Assembly: GCA_964007475.1 (NCBI GenBank)
Contig: OZ023274.1
Coordinates: 32,126,861-32,190,860 of the forward strand
Length of the DNA stretch: 64,000 nucleotides
Source: Hybos culiciformis
Lineage: Eukaryota > Arthropoda > Insecta > Diptera > Hybotidae
Direction: 5' to 3'
Shown here: one piece after another, positions 49,009 through 62,225 of the stretch
Numbering within the stretch: the first letter of the stretch is position 1
Layout of the letters: every line of letters begins with the position of its first letter
The notes under the pieces: model-generated
What the model saw: only the letters and a program-made list of their open reading frames with translations
What the model was told of the DNA's origin: nothing
Databases searched by the model: none
Position numbers and translations under genes: made by a program

Positions 49009-50004
49009 ATGGTAAGCAGGATTTGTTTTTTTATTGTCCTGTGTTGTGAATTTTTAATAGGAAAAAATAATAATGGATTATTTAATTAAATTAAATTTAA
49101 AAAAATTATATAATATTAAATCAAGTGAACATTTTGAAGTATCTAATTGAGAACAAAATATAAATAAAAATTGTGTTAACAAAAATAATACTCTGGCGCA
49201 TAAAATTTTAGTTTCAGACTCTGAGTGAAATGTATTTTAAAATTAGTGGAAAATAACTATATAAAAATTGATAAAAAAAATTAATTATTTTTTTTATTTT
49301 TGAGACCAATTGAACATATAATTATTTTTCCTCCTGAGTATTCATTTGTTAATAAAATCTTATTTAATTTAATCATTTTCACAATATGACTTAATTATAA
49401 TGTCAAAAGTTGCTATGATAATTTAAAAACCCACATAAAATTATCAGAATCAAATGTTTGCTGAAAAATCTTCCTTTTCCTAAAAATTTAAAGATCCATA
49501 ATACAATGAACATAGTGCATGCAATATGGAAGAATATTTTTTATTATTTGTATACACATAAATACATTTAGTTATTTTATATTTTTTCAGAAATTCATTT
49601 TAATCGGATTAACATTAATTGTCGCTGTAACAGCACAATTTGATTCTGCCACACAAGGTCCAAATCCACAAGATATTGCCACACCAGAACCAGAATATAT
49701 TGATATAGATTTGCCACCTCCACCTGGTGCTGCTGCTGCACCTCCACCACCACAACCAATATTAGCTCGTGCAGCTCCAATTCCAGTTCCAGCACCAATT
49801 TCTTTTGCTGCACCTAGACCACAACAACAATATTTACCCCCAGTTCATCATCATATACCCGGACCGGGACGTAGACCATCAGTTAATTATATTGCTCCAG
49901 CTGGACGTCCTCAACATGGAATTCAACCTGCTCATTCATATTCACCGAACGACGGCTACAGATATAAGACCGTCAGACGTCTCCGATATCGTTTCCGTTA
50001 TTAA
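49009..50004 (+). CDS. Small secreted YLP-family protein ending DGYRYKTVRRLRYRFRY (two exons)
   Basis: Exon 1 is ATG at 49009-49011 followed by donor GTAAGC. Exon 2 is 49591-50004 after acceptor TTTCAG, giving 138 residues, the smallest of the family. An upstream in-frame ATG at 49525 lies inside the intron and is not the start. Residues 1-16 form a signal peptide (MKFILIGLTLIVAVTA), then QFDSATQGPNPQD, an acidic EPEYIDIDLPPPP, an Ala/Pro stretch, QYLPPVHHH, and a PGRRPSVNY segment. The end is DGYRY at 122-126 with a strongly basic aromatic tail. It lacks the N-terminal DGYHY and has no long repeat, so it may be closest to the unexpanded family form. AATAAA lies at 50123-50128. The intron is 579 bases. 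Confidence 0.9.
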
Positions 50005-50128
50005 ATATTAATTGAAGCAAAAAAAAAAATTAATAATTACCATTTACCATCAATTATGTCCCAATTTTTAGAAATCCCTAACAATCCCCAAATCATAAAA
50101 TCCTTAAATTATCCTTTCCTAAAATAAA

Positions 50129-53100
50129 TAAATATATATAAAAAAAAAGTTGTTAATATTTTTGTTTTAAGTCTACTAAATCTATGTCTGATTTTGTTTT
50201 TTTTTTTACATTTTTCATCTTTTGTGAAGAAAAATTGATTTAAAAAAAAAAGAAATATACATATTTATTTATTTAAAAAAAAAATTAATGAAAAACATAA
50301 ATTTTGTTTTAATTTCTTTATTTTTTATTTTTTTATTATTTTGAATATTTAGATTTATGTTTTAAAAATATTCAAGGGCATCATTTATTTTACTTTCGGT
50401 TAATGCTACCGTTTTTTGCTCAAAAGACATTAAATCAAAATAGGAAGAGTTGCTAAATCTATCAGGGACTTATAAATTAATATTTTAATAATTAATTATA
50501 AAAATTTAGAGCATGGTTATATGTAGAAAGAAATGTCATAAATTAATTATTCTAAAAAAATATATCGAGATAAGCTTGATTAGGGAAAAAATTATTATAA
50601 ATGTTAGTGTGGTATTTAAAATATATATAAATATTATATTCGACAAGATATCATATAGTACGCAGGCACTATTTTTATTGTTAGACCTTTTATAGATTTG
50701 ATATATAAGTATAGCTACTATAACCCATATTTTCAACTCTTGAGCTAGAGACCTATACATCAAATTCTGAGTCCTTATTTTGAACTGTGTAAGTAGAATA
50801 GATATCATAGTATACATTATGGTTAATGTTTGATGAAAGTAAGAATAGTGCAACCAGAATTACAAGTGCAACCAGAATAACAAGTTGCTTATTTAAAATT
50901 TCCCAGTACTAAATCATAAATCAACCAAGAAACGAAAAGCTTAAATATCGAAAAAAAATATTGAAACATGAATAGTAGATAGCCTTGACATTTGGTACTT
51001 CAAATTGGATATGCGGATAATTGCCAATGCTGGAAGTCAATGAAATTTTTTATTATTTTGAGAATAATTGAAAAAAAAAAACACTTAAATTTCATGATTT
51101 TACACCAAATTTAAATACTTAGATATGTATAATATACTTAAGGAGATCAAATTAATTAATGTCTCAAAAATAAACGTATTTTGTTGGTTTTTTTTTTTTG
51201 TCTAAAAAATAAATTTTTAAAACTTTTATTTAATCTGTTGGTAAATATTTTATTAATGGTGCTATCAAATCATTGACCTGCTCATTTTTGAATGATCACA
51301 TAATTCAATGAAAAAGGTAAATAAACAATAAAAAAACATTAATTTGTCTAAAATTCAAGTGAATCGAACAATAATAGTTTAAAAAATTTATTGAACTTTA
51401 ATTTTTTTGAACATCAAATTATTCAAAAACAAAACATTATGACTGCCATATAATTGTTGAACGTTTTATTTAGTTATCCAATTAATATATTTTTTTTGGT
51501 TTTAATTGGGAGTGCCAATGCCAAATGAGAATCATACTATTTCAATGCACAAACTAAATTTTGATTTTCAAATTATAGGTATTTCACTCTAGCGCTACAA
51601 AAAAAAAGATTATTCTATTCTATTTTTCGCAATAATGTTTTACTTTTGCCATAGAGCAAGCCGCTCGACAACATTCTGAAATCTGTAATCTGTAAGTTTT
51701 AAGAACTTCTTTTCTCTATTTTTTAGCCGAACCGATTATGCCGGATCAATTTTAAATTCACATAATTATATAAAAACATAAAATTAATATAAATAAATAA
51801 TAAGAGATTCATGTTATCATGAAAGACAAAAAACAGGCATATTTATTTAATATTTATTTTATTAACGGGAATTAAAAAAAAAAAAACAAAACGAATCATA
51901 ATATTGAACTAAAACATTTGTAAGCTCAATGTCAATAAATTTATGTAAATTAATCACTTTTTATGTTATTTATTTTGCTTCTTTATATGTTTCATAAAGT
52001 AGTAATGATGACAATAAAATTTATTATTAATAAAAGTAATAGCTAAATTTTATTTCTAATAAATTTGATTTTAAAAATATATATATATTTATCCATTAAT
52101 AAAATATTATTTAAAGATAACTGAAAAAGATCAAGCCCTTGGATAACGTTCATCAATTGGTATCAATATTTCCCGCCAATAAATTATCAAAATGTCATCT
52201 TTAATATTAGAGAAGAAAAATTGTTTGAAATGATAAAAAAATTTATTTAATTTATATGCATACTATATACGTAGTTATTAATAATTTTGATTATAGTAGA
52301 TAATTTTTTGACATAAACAAATGGAAAAAAAAATTATTGCGCTAAACGTATAATAATAATACAATATAATAAAATTGTTTACTCTTTCAGAGATTTCTAG
52401 GATTCTTCAAATAAAATTAAAAAAAAAAATCTGTCTTATGTTTTTTTTTTTAACGATATAATTGAGATGTCATAATTTTTAATATAGTAAATAAAACCAA
52501 GAACAATAAAATACGTACATAATGTGTTTTTACCACTTCATAAGAATAATTTTGACATTTTAAGAACAAAAAAAAATGAATTAATGAATTAAAATTGAAT
52601 AGATTATGCGGATTTAATATTCAAATGAATTTTTGAAGCATCATTGAAAATTATTATAAAATTTTTTGTTTGATCAAAATTGTTGCTTTTTAAGGATTTT
52701 TAGAACCATAACAAAAAAATATAAGCCTGAATTGTTGCAAAAAATAAAAAATAAATAAATTAATTAAAAACACATTAATTTGGTGAGCTATAGAATTTAT
52801 ACGATTAGCATAACTTGTTAAAAAAATTTCACGAAAACAAAATTAAAGAAAACTTTTTAAAAATTATAAATCAAATGTTTTAAAAATATATATTCAAAAG
52901 TATAACACCACACAACATTATTGTAGAATGTGAATTCAAATAACAATAATTTATGGGGTAAATATTTCCACTTAATATTTTACAGACCAATTTTTCACAA
53001 TGCTGTCAAAAATAAAATTATTTCTATATGTATAAGACGGAATAAATTCTATTCGTTTTTGTAGCATTTTAAAAGTTAAAACGTAGCCAGCCAAATGAAT

Positions 53101-56100
53101 TTACCAATTCTAGCAAGAATCTGAATAAAATAATATTTAAAAATGTAATATACAATTCTGACGACTGCCGTGCATCAAATACCGTTGTTCAAACTTCTCA
53201 CATTTATATTTAAATAACTTAAAACTATAGATTATAAGATTGAATTAGCATCGTTTTTCGGGAATGAGAAATTTATGCAAAAGTTGACTTATATTAAGGG
53301 TATAGGTGCCACTACACAAATTACAAGATAAATCAAAAAATAAATTAAATTTTACTAGTTTGACTATATATCTGAAGAATAAAGCTTAAAGGGTTGAAAC
53401 ATTCAAATAATTTTAAATTTATTTGTATTAACAGGCAATTTGTGCAACAGTTTGAATTGTGTATGTGAATGTTTGAAGACGTTGTACAAATAATTTACAT
53501 AGTGCCCTTATGGTTTTTAAACGAAAAATAAAATAATGGTTTTATCAATTTTAAATTTATTTCATTATATGTTATATTTTAATTTTATAAAATTATATTT
53601 TTATGGCATAAAGCCAATAGCTCGTATAAAAATAAAATGAAAATTTGAGAATTACGGAATAAATTTAAATGTAATTTTAGCTTTAAGTGACAAAAGAAAA
53701 GATCAACTTCAATAATATTCGATTTAATTATCAGATATTATTAGGATAATATGAATTTTCAGTTAGCCTACAAATAAAAAAAAAAAATTTAAATGTACTC
53801 GTACAACCAAATAGTATAAAAGTTTATATGAGCTTCAATTTGATAAATAATATAAAATTGAAAACGTTTAAAATATTTATATTTATGTTAAAAAAAACAA
53901 GCATTATAGTAATATACATAGTTTATAATAAAGAATCAAAAACATTTTAATTTTTCCCATAAGAATTTTTTGTCAGAAAAAAAAAAAACCATTAAGTTAT
54001 ATTCTTTTATGTTTTAATACATTTTAAGACTTCCTAATAAAGTTATCTATATAATTAAAGTAAGATTAATTATTGTTCTTGTTATTATTTATTTTATTTT
54101 TCCCGCCAAAAAAAATTTTTTTTCTTATTTTTGTAATTTTATGAATCAACACCCAAATAAGTATATTGATAACACGAGCTAATTTAAGCTATTTTTTTTT
54201 TTTTTTTAAGATTTATTTGAAACATAATAATATACATACTAAGTATCAAATATTTATAAATCGTATAAATTAGTTCACTTTTAAAATTTAATTCAAAACG
54301 AATGTAATTAAGTTCCAAATTAAGATAGTTAAATTAACATAATTGTGCATTTAAAAATACCGTAATAAAATATGGAAATGTATAATAATCAGTATAAAGC
54401 CCACTGACCTTTAACATAAAATTAAATTACATAATTTGTTTAGGGAAAAATTATTAGGGAAATAAATTCAATTGTGATCAGAAATTAACTTCTCCGAGTC
54501 TCTGTCAGGAAATAAATTATTTTCCACATTTGTTTCTTGAAACGATAACAAAATCATAATTCTTTATAAAAGTCGACCATACTTTGCAAATTCTGCAATC
54601 TTCAGATATTCAAATTTTGAGAATATCATTTTTTATAGTTTGATGCGTTAAATTTTTATAAATTTAAAAATACTCTTATAACAAATTGAAACCAAAAATC
54701 ATATTTCTATTTTTGTTTAATTGTTTGTTTTTTTTATATTTTGCACAAAAATGCAATTTTTAAACTAATTAGTCCAGTGTTGATTAAGTTCAAGATTTCA
54801 TAAATTTACTAAAATTAATAATGTTTGAACAAAACAAAACATTCTCACACATTTTCAAAATCATCATTTAACATAATTAATTAAATAATAATCGCTATTA
54901 ATTATTAAAATATTTAGCTTGGTATCAAAAAACTATTTAATGAATTAATTTAAAATTAAAAGCGATGCCTAACTGGAAAAAAAAAATTAAAAATTAATTG
55001 TTTACCTTCATTAATTATATAATTAATAAAGCTTTTATTATTGTTTCTTCAGTAGGAGAAAATTTTATCATTATACGAAATCAGGATAAAATATATGAGA
55101 AAATCAACGAAATAGGAAAATCAAAATTTAGACAACAAAAAAAAATGGAAATTGTTTTCAACAAATGTACATGCTTGACTGACGCCCAATCGAAAGTTTT
55201 AATTAATTTTTTCTGAATTTGTTATTGAAATTTTTTTGATTTCAATTGGTACCTCATACTAGGTTTAGCTGAATTGATTCTATTTAAGGGGCGAACCCAT
55301 TGAAAGCGGTGTTTCAAGCTCATTTTTGGCATTTACTATGCACCAAAACATTTTAAAGTAAAAATTTTTCAACACTAGTTTCCTAATCCATCCCTAAAAT
55401 TTTCCAAAAATATCAGTGTCCAAAGATTAATTTTCTTTGAAAAGTTTAGAAATTTCAATTGTCAACGCTGTATAAAATAAACTAGCAGAGCTACTACAAC
55501 AAACATTAATATGAAAAAATAATAAAGGTCTCTTCAAGAGCTGCATAACAGAAAGCAAATATTATGAAATAAGGAATTATGATAAAATTTATGCGTAAAC
55601 CGCTTTCTCAAAAATAGCTAAATGTATAAAAACAAAAGTCCAAAACAAAAAATCTATGTAAATAAAGAAGTTTTTCATTGATAAAATTAAATAATAAAAA
55701 TCTTAAGTTCCTAAACATTTACTATTCTAATTTTACAAGTTTTAGTTAGCTTTTAATATCAATTAGGTTTATTAATTCACAATTTTTATTTTTTGTAATA
55801 ATTTTTTATCAATAGTTATAGTATATAATTTTTGTATAACAATACTTGTATTTTTTTTTTGTATTTTCCTAAATAATAATAATGATTGAAACTATTTAAA
55901 TTTCATTGATTAAATATAATCAAAACATTCATACAAATTGATTTAAGATAATGTTATTGTTATCTTTTTCTTTAGAAAAAAAAAAAACTTACCTCTTATA
56001 TCTTAATATTCTTATTTTTCTTAATGTTTTTCTTTTCAAAATGTTCAACTTGTGTTCAAAATTAAGAAATACTTTAATTATGTATTTCTTCTATTATTAT

Positions 56101-56839
56101 ATTATTTTTTTTATTATACATATTATTTAATTTTTTTTTTTTTAATTTTATTTTGAACATAAATTATTTCCAATAGTTACTATGATGTTTGGCCAGTTTG
56201 TCAATTGACCAATTTTATTAAGGTAAAAAAATAAAAATAAATAAAATTAAGAAAATCATAATAAAAACGAATACTAATTTTATTTTTTAAACATAAATTA
56301 TTCCAAACATTTACTATGATGTTTGGGCAGTTTATCAATGGACTAATTTTATTATTGAAACATCAAAAAAAAAAAAATTAAAGAAAATAAAGAAAATAAT
56401 AAATAGTAACAAAAAAAAATTGCTTGTAAACATATTCAAACCATTTATAACATATAAGCTATTGTCAGGCACTTTTATTTATAAAAAATCATATTTCAGA
56501 ATTTTAAGGACAATTAAGAAAAACTTAACCTAGTCCTTATTCTAGGCGTACCACAACCTCGATTCATTCCATACTCATAAAATCAAAATCAATTTATTAA
56601 AGCACTTTATTTGCGAACTTGAATAAAAAAAAACAATCATTTAAAAAAATTAAAAACTTTCAATAAGCTTTTAAATAGTTTTTTTTTTTCTGATTTAAAA
56701 TTTAATTGAAATATTTCCACAAGTAAAGCTTTCAAAGTGAACTTTTAATAGTTAAGCTTAAAACCATTCTTTTATGTTATAGGTACGCCTATTTAAATTA
56801 AGTTTAAAAAAATTATGTACAGGGTACTCTGATTTGAAT
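50129..56839. other. AT-rich intergenic DNA between the two gene clusters
   Basis: No gene was recognised in about 6.7 kb. Short frames such as 54998-55216 and 50536-50853 lack signal peptides, domains or splice support. A tandem duplication of about 80 bases lies at 56141-56352. Patches at 53290-53520 and 55280-55450 are slightly less AT-rich but unassigned. Confidence 0.6.
56141..56352. repeat. Direct duplication, two diverged copies
   Basis: Copy 1 (about 56141-56220) and copy 2 (about 56273-56352) share ACATAAATTATT-CCAA, TTACTATGATGTTTGG, CAGTTT-TCAAT and the ending AATTTTATTA, about 132 bases apart. They lie downstream of the first protease gene. Confidence 0.6.
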
Positions 56840-56911
56840 TTTATTCCAATATTACAAATTAATATTTTTGAATTCATTAATATCTAAAATTTACAAACAA
56901 AAATATCATTC

Positions 56912-58386
56912 TTAAATTCCAGTCCATTTACGAATCCAATTTCTAAAAGCGGAAACTCTAGTATAAACCCCTGGATATTTTGGATCAGCACAATCATTAC
57001 CCCATGAAATAATACCAATTAATTTTTTATCTTGATATGCCAATGGACCACCGCTATCCATTTGGCATGCATCTTTTCCTTTTCCAAATGCACAAATCAT
57101 ATTATCTTTTATTCCAATTTCATAATTTATTTTACATTGATTGTGATCGAAAATTTCAACTTCAGCACTTCGTAATTTGTTTCGTTTCTCTGCAGGATTA
57201 TTTGTAACACCCCAACCTGAAATTTTTACTTTCATGCCAGTTCGCACTGGCTCATCTTGTTCTGGTAAATCAATTTTTCTACCTCCTTCTGCTGCAGTAA
57301 TTGTGCCATCTAATTTTAATAAGGCAATGTCATTATCATAATATGTTGTGTAATTGGGATGTCTTACAATTTGATCAACATTAAATTTATGACCTCCACT
57401 AATATAAGTTGTGCTGCCAACACGCACAATATATTTTTTACTAAGATCTCTATAAATTAAAAAAGTTACCACATTAATATCGTTAAGTTATTTATGTATA
57501 TATGAATATGTGTACGAGTATATGTAGGAAAACATAGGTAAAACATAATTAAATTTTAATTTTTCAAAATAATTTCAAGATTCTTTTTCCGCAAAAATGT
57601 ATGCATATAAAATTTTGTACAAAAAAAATTACATTAATTTTAATACTAAATTTAAATTTTGTTTTTGATAACTAATTGTGAAAAATAAATTAATCAACTT
57701 CTGAAGATTCAGCAAGCCGTATGGGCTGTGAAATATTAAAATATACTTGAACTTTAGTAAAATAAAATAATATTATCTTAGTAAAATCTATTTTGGAATT
57801 ATTTATCACATCCCTAATAGAATCAAAACAAAATTGACATCACCAGTAACTAAGAAAAACATAATTAAAATGTTGTACTGAACAAATTCAGCAACGGAAA
57901 TGATAATAGAGTTCTTTTGCTTAGTTAAGTAAAAGTAAATCGTTCTCACCCTTTAATTTTCTACAAAGATATTCAGACGCCCCAAAGTCTTCAAAATAAG
58001 ACTATATGTTTTAAAACAATACTAGAATTGGAAAAGATGTTCCCATCAAATTTGGCAAATTGTTATTTAAATTTCATATGTGCCTAGAAACCCTTATCAA
58101 TGTTTAAAGTTTTTATTTATTAATTCAATACTAACTTAGTGCAATGAGCAGCTGTCAATATCCAAGTCTTGCCATCCAATCCATTACCAATTATAGAACC
58201 ACCACAGTGATGAACTGGGAAATCGGCAAAATTCATACCAGTTTGTACTGAAACTATGTAGGGCACAACTTTAATCGTTGTACAGTATCCACCAACAATG
58301 CAAAGCGGAGCTTCGTCATAATCAATAATTCTAGTATTCACTTGAAAAATTCCAAAGTTAAAAACTATAAAAAAGGCCCAAATCAT
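56912..58386 (-). CDS. S1 serine protease A, atypical trypsin-like (two exons)
   Basis: Exon 1 is 58136-58386 and exon 2 is 56912-57449, joined in phase 2 (ACT AA, then A GAT), giving 262 residues. A signal peptide begins [14 protein letters not shown]. Cys29 directly precedes IVGG at 30-33 and Cys35 follows. The triad is His81 (TAAHC), Asp124 (DNDIALL) and Ser216 (DSGGP). Asp210 is the chymotrypsin-numbered 189 residue, so cleavage after Lys/Arg is expected. Met214 replaces the near-universal Gly193 of the oxyanion hole, and Asp236 stands at 219. Six other Cys fit bridges 42-58, 168-182 and 191-220, leaving Cys29 and Cys35 to pair. A digestive or other secreted role is likely. The 686-base intron is ten times that of its sisters. 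Minus-strand AATAAA is at 56840-56845. TATAAATT at 58427-58434 implies a 5' leader of only about 15 bases. Confidence 0.92.
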
Positions 58387-58400
58387 GTTCAAATTTTAAA

Positions 58401-58434
58401 CTTAAATCGTTGCTTTCAAGAAAGTTAATTTATA
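58401..58434 (-). promoter_or_regulatory. Possible core promoter of protease A
   Basis: TATAAATT on the minus strand at 58427-58434 predicts initiation near 58401, only about 15 bases before the ATG at 58386. No clear TCAGT initiator is seen, so this is weaker than the promoter of protease B. Confidence 0.4.
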
Positions 58435-59026
58435 CTGAAACTTACAATATAAAAAATATTACTTTATTATGATTCAATTTTCATCGAATTGTGAACAAAA
58501 AAACAGTTGTTAAAAAATAACTAAAACACCTGTTTAAACGTTAGCACATGCAAATATTTAAATTAACTATATTAACTGTTTACCTAAGTTTTTAAAAGTC
58601 AGGCCTTCATTTATCTTAAATAAAAGTGAAAAAAAAATATAAAAACAAATAATAAAAATGTATCTTTAAGTTGAAAACTTGCCTAAACTCTTAGAGATTA
58701 TTCAGTTGTTCATTAGATAAAATTATGAATTTTGGCGTTTCTTGAAAAAACCCAATTTTTTAAATGCGAATGAAAAGTTTCTCAATTAAGAATTTCTTGC
58801 AAAATTTTTAAATACGTACTTGTTGACAATTTCCTTTGAATATTCCCAATAAGTTCCATTAATAGGGTAAAAATTCAGTACATGTTAGAAGAAATAAGGA
58901 ATTTTGAATTTAATTTTTATTTTATTTATTTAAATATTTTTTTATAATAAAGAATTGTTTTCGGTTTAAAAACTAATTTTAATACTTAAACACCCAATGG
59001 CAAAAATTAGAAACAACAGTAATCTA

Positions 59027-59070
<44 letters not shown>

Positions 59071-59589
59071 GTAAACTAACTGTAGAAGAAAACTAGCATT
59101 TTAATGATAGAATCTGGAATCGTGATCATTTAGTTCAAATCTCGTCATTAAAAGTTTAGTTATTTTTTTCTTCTATAAAATTCTTGCATCCAACATGTGC
59201 AATTTATTTATAACTTGTATACTATTCCAAGTACATTTTAAACATAATACCAATTAATTAACAAAATTACTTGGATAGAGTAAAATAATAAAGAAGGAGC
59301 TCAGAAATCTGGTTTGATTGATGGTATGAATTTGCTAATAATTTAAAATTCCTAAATCAAGTAAAGTGTTTCAAAAATAAAGTCAAAAATATTGTCTTTT
59401 GAAAATATAAATTCTTATCTTTTTTAAGCTAAAAAGAAGGAACATTTCCAAAATTTAAAGAATTTTTTTCGAGCGGGTCCCTTAGGCGCACATTTAATGG
59501 GGCAATTATACTTAATGAACTCAATATTACTGGTATTATTTCTAAAGAAAAACAATCTAAAATTTTGTTTGCAAGCTAAGTAGCTACTT
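58435..59589. other. Intergenic DNA between proteases A and B
   Basis: No exon was seen. It contains a TA microsatellite at 59029-59068. Minus-strand AATAAA of protease B lies at the right edge (59590-59595). Confidence 0.6.
59029..59068. repeat. (TA)n microsatellite, about 20 units
   Basis: An uninterrupted run of about 40 bases of alternating T and A. Likely to vary in length between individuals. Confidence 0.9.
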
Positions 59590-59646
59590 TTTATTTTTCA
59601 CGTTACAATTTTAATAGAAATTTAACATTATCAAATTTCGTTTAGA

Positions 59647-60512
59647 TTAGATGCCTGTATGTTGTCTAATCCAATCTCTGAATTGTGAGACCTTAGTGTA
59701 GACTCCAGGGAAATATGGGCTGCCACAATCATCGCCCCATGAAACAATACCAACTAATTTTTTGTCATCATAAACCAATGGACCACCACTATCAGCTTGA
59801 CAAGCATCTTTTCCTTTTTTCCAGGCACAAATCATATTTTCTGATAAACCTAATTTGATTTTCCTGTAATTGTTCGCACATACATTATGATCAACAACAT
59901 CAACTTCAACTGATCGTAATGCCTCGCGAGATTCCATTATATTTTTAGTGAGACCCCATCCAGAAACTCGTACACGCATTCCTTGTGGAACTGATTCACC
60001 TTGTTCGGGTAAGGCGATTTTTCGTGCACCATGAGCACTTGTGATTCTTCCATTTAATCTCAATAGAGAAATGTCGTAATCCACTGTTTGTCTTTCATAT
60101 AATGGATGATCTACAACTTTTGTAACATTAAATATTGTTCCGCCATGTGCATGGAATGCACTGCCCACTCGAATGTAGTATTTCGTGCCTGGTCTAATAA
60201 TTATATAAAAATGTAAATATTATTTTTACTTCGAAAAAAGATAACTCAATCAACTTACTCGTTTTCAGTACAATGTGCAGCTGTTACTACCCAAGTAAAA
60301 CCTTCTTTATCTTCTCCTATAATTGATCCACCGCATTGATGTTGTGGATAATAACCAAATTGAAGTGAGACAATGTAGGGAACTTTTTCGTATACTGTAC
60401 ATGAGCCACCAACAATACACTGAACGAATTGGGCTTCAATTTCTTCCTCGGACATTTCTCCGCTAACTAAAGCGAATACATAGAACAAAATTCCTATTGC
60501 TTTCCACATCAT
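59647..60512 (-). CDS. S1 serine protease B, atypical trypsin-like (two exons)
   Basis: Exon 1 is 60259-60512 and exon 2 is 59647-60193, with a 65-base GTAAGT-AG intron in phase 2 (GA, then A CCA), giving 266 residues. The signal peptide is about residues 1-18 ([18 protein letters not shown]). An acidic propeptide ([13 protein letters not shown]) leads to Cys32, IVGG at 33-36 and Cys38. The triad is His80, Asp125 (DYDISLL) and Ser220. Asp214 is residue 189 and Ala215 residue 190, a trypsin-type pocket. Ala218 replaces Gly193, and Asp240 replaces Gly219. The usual three bridges of insect trypsins can form, leaving Cys32 and Cys38. It lies head-to-tail between A and C at the same intron position, consistent with tandem duplication. 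Confidence 0.93.
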
Positions 60513-60551
60513 TTTTCAATATAACTTAAATCTTGAGTTTTAACAACGAAC

Positions 60552-60585
60552 TGAGAAATGACAATTTTTTTAAGATTTATTTATA
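60552..60585 (-). promoter_or_regulatory. Core promoter of protease B
   Basis: TATAAATA on the minus strand at 60578-60585, with a canonical arthropod initiator TCAGTT whose A is at 60552, 33 bases downstream. The leader is about 40 bases. The initiator differs from the TATCATT type of the YLP genes. Confidence 0.75.
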
Positions 60586-62162
60586 CAAAGAAAATATCAT
60601 ATTAAAATATAAATATCATATTATGTAAAATACAAACATTTGAATAAATAAACTGCATTATCATATTAACAAATATAAGATTTAATTACTTAAGGATTTC
60701 GTTTAAGTAAGCTAAATAAAATGTTGATGTTATTCAACATCCAATTGAACTTAAAAGTTAATACAATTTTTTTTTGTAGAAAAAACCATAATTCAAGATA
60801 GACAGACTAATCTAAAAAAAAATTAAAAAAACAATTCCCAGAAAAGCATTTAATGGAAAATAATTCCCAGACAACAATTCCCATAATTTATCTTAAAGTA
60901 CAAAACCTGGACAAACAATTGTCAGAAAGAAAATTTTCTGATCAGTTACAGCAGTTTTAGTTATAATATTTGTAAAATATATTTTTTTTCAGTGCCCAAT
61001 ATGCACAACAGATAAATCGAACACTATTTTATGAAAAAATTTCATTACTTTCAGAAAAGGTTATTATTATGTTACATGATTGCAGTTAATAATATTAAAA
61101 AAATATATATAGAACAGTAAGGCCCGTTTTCAACATTTCAATTTTAAATACTTTACTTACAATATCATTTATTTATAAACCATAATAAAAATTAAAATTA
61201 AATAAATTATTTAAACTATTTACAGGTTGGAATTTTCCAAGTCACATTCAAAAAATTGAAATCGGCTTTGCAGACTATTAGTTATAAGTAAGCATATAGT
61301 GGAGTATGGACGGACTTGTCGCGCCCCTGTCTTTAATTTTGATGTAAAAAAATTTTGAAATTAATATTCGGGAATTATTGTTTTAGTAACTTAAAAATTG
61401 TTTTAGATTTTAGAGTCATAATGCAGTTAATTTTATTTTTGAAATTCTGATCGAACATAATTTTAGTAATGATTAAAAAATACTTTTTAAGTACATTTCA
61501 TTTAAGACGACACAATTTATTTTTTCAATAAAAATATAGTGTAGAAGAAAGAAAAGCTGCAAAGCCTAATTTTTAACTCAAACTGACTTATTAAAATAAA
61601 AGCTGAAAATCTAGGAAAAATCATTAAAATCTCAATGTAGTTTGAAGTTAGTCGAGGTTAGTATAAAAACTTATTTTTCAAGACTGATTATTTTTTAAAA
61701 AGTTATTGCTTACAGCAAGCTTCATTGCAATCATCAAAAGAATATAATTCTTTTTATAGTTTCAAACTAAATTTCATCCAATACATAATATTACTAATAT
61801 TTTTAACAAAAATTTTACAATACATAATTCTAAACTTTATTTGTATTGCATACATTTATGAATAATATTTTCCATGTTTAGTTTAAACATTTAATTTACG
61901 ATTATTTGTTTACTCAAAATTATGCTAATTACATTAAATTATCTTTCTAGTTTCTTAAAATGTATGTTTGTTTCTATCTTCCATGTAAAGCGAAGAATTT
62001 GAAATATTTTTGTTCTGCAAAAACTTCAATGAAAAATTGTATTCATGAATAAAAAAAATAGAGGAAATGATCGAATATATTATAAACTTTGAATTAAAAT
62101 GTTGTGTAGAACAGGACTAAAGCTATATGCAGTTAAAATAATTATTTAAAGTTCAATTTCTT
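60586..62162. other. Intergenic DNA between proteases B and C
   Basis: No exon was seen. One slightly GC-richer phrase near 61310-61340 is unassigned. Minus-strand AATAAA of protease C lies at 62163-62168. Confidence 0.6.
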
Positions 62163-62225
62163 TTTATTTTTTCTGACATAAATTCGAATTTAAAATATAT
62201 ATACAATACATTTTCAAATTTTTAA

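Noticed and set aside
49525..49590. Upstream ATG giving a 161-residue version of the 49-kb protein
   Set aside because: It lies inside the intron. The TTTCAG acceptor at 49590 and the shared ATG-only exon 1 give a proper signal peptide instead.
54998..55216. 72-residue plus-strand frame with polar composition
   Set aside because: No domain, promoter or splice evidence; length is within chance for this region.
58387..58392. Earlier start for protease A two codons upstream
   Set aside because: The codon at 58392 is TTG, not ATG; the first ATG is at 58386.
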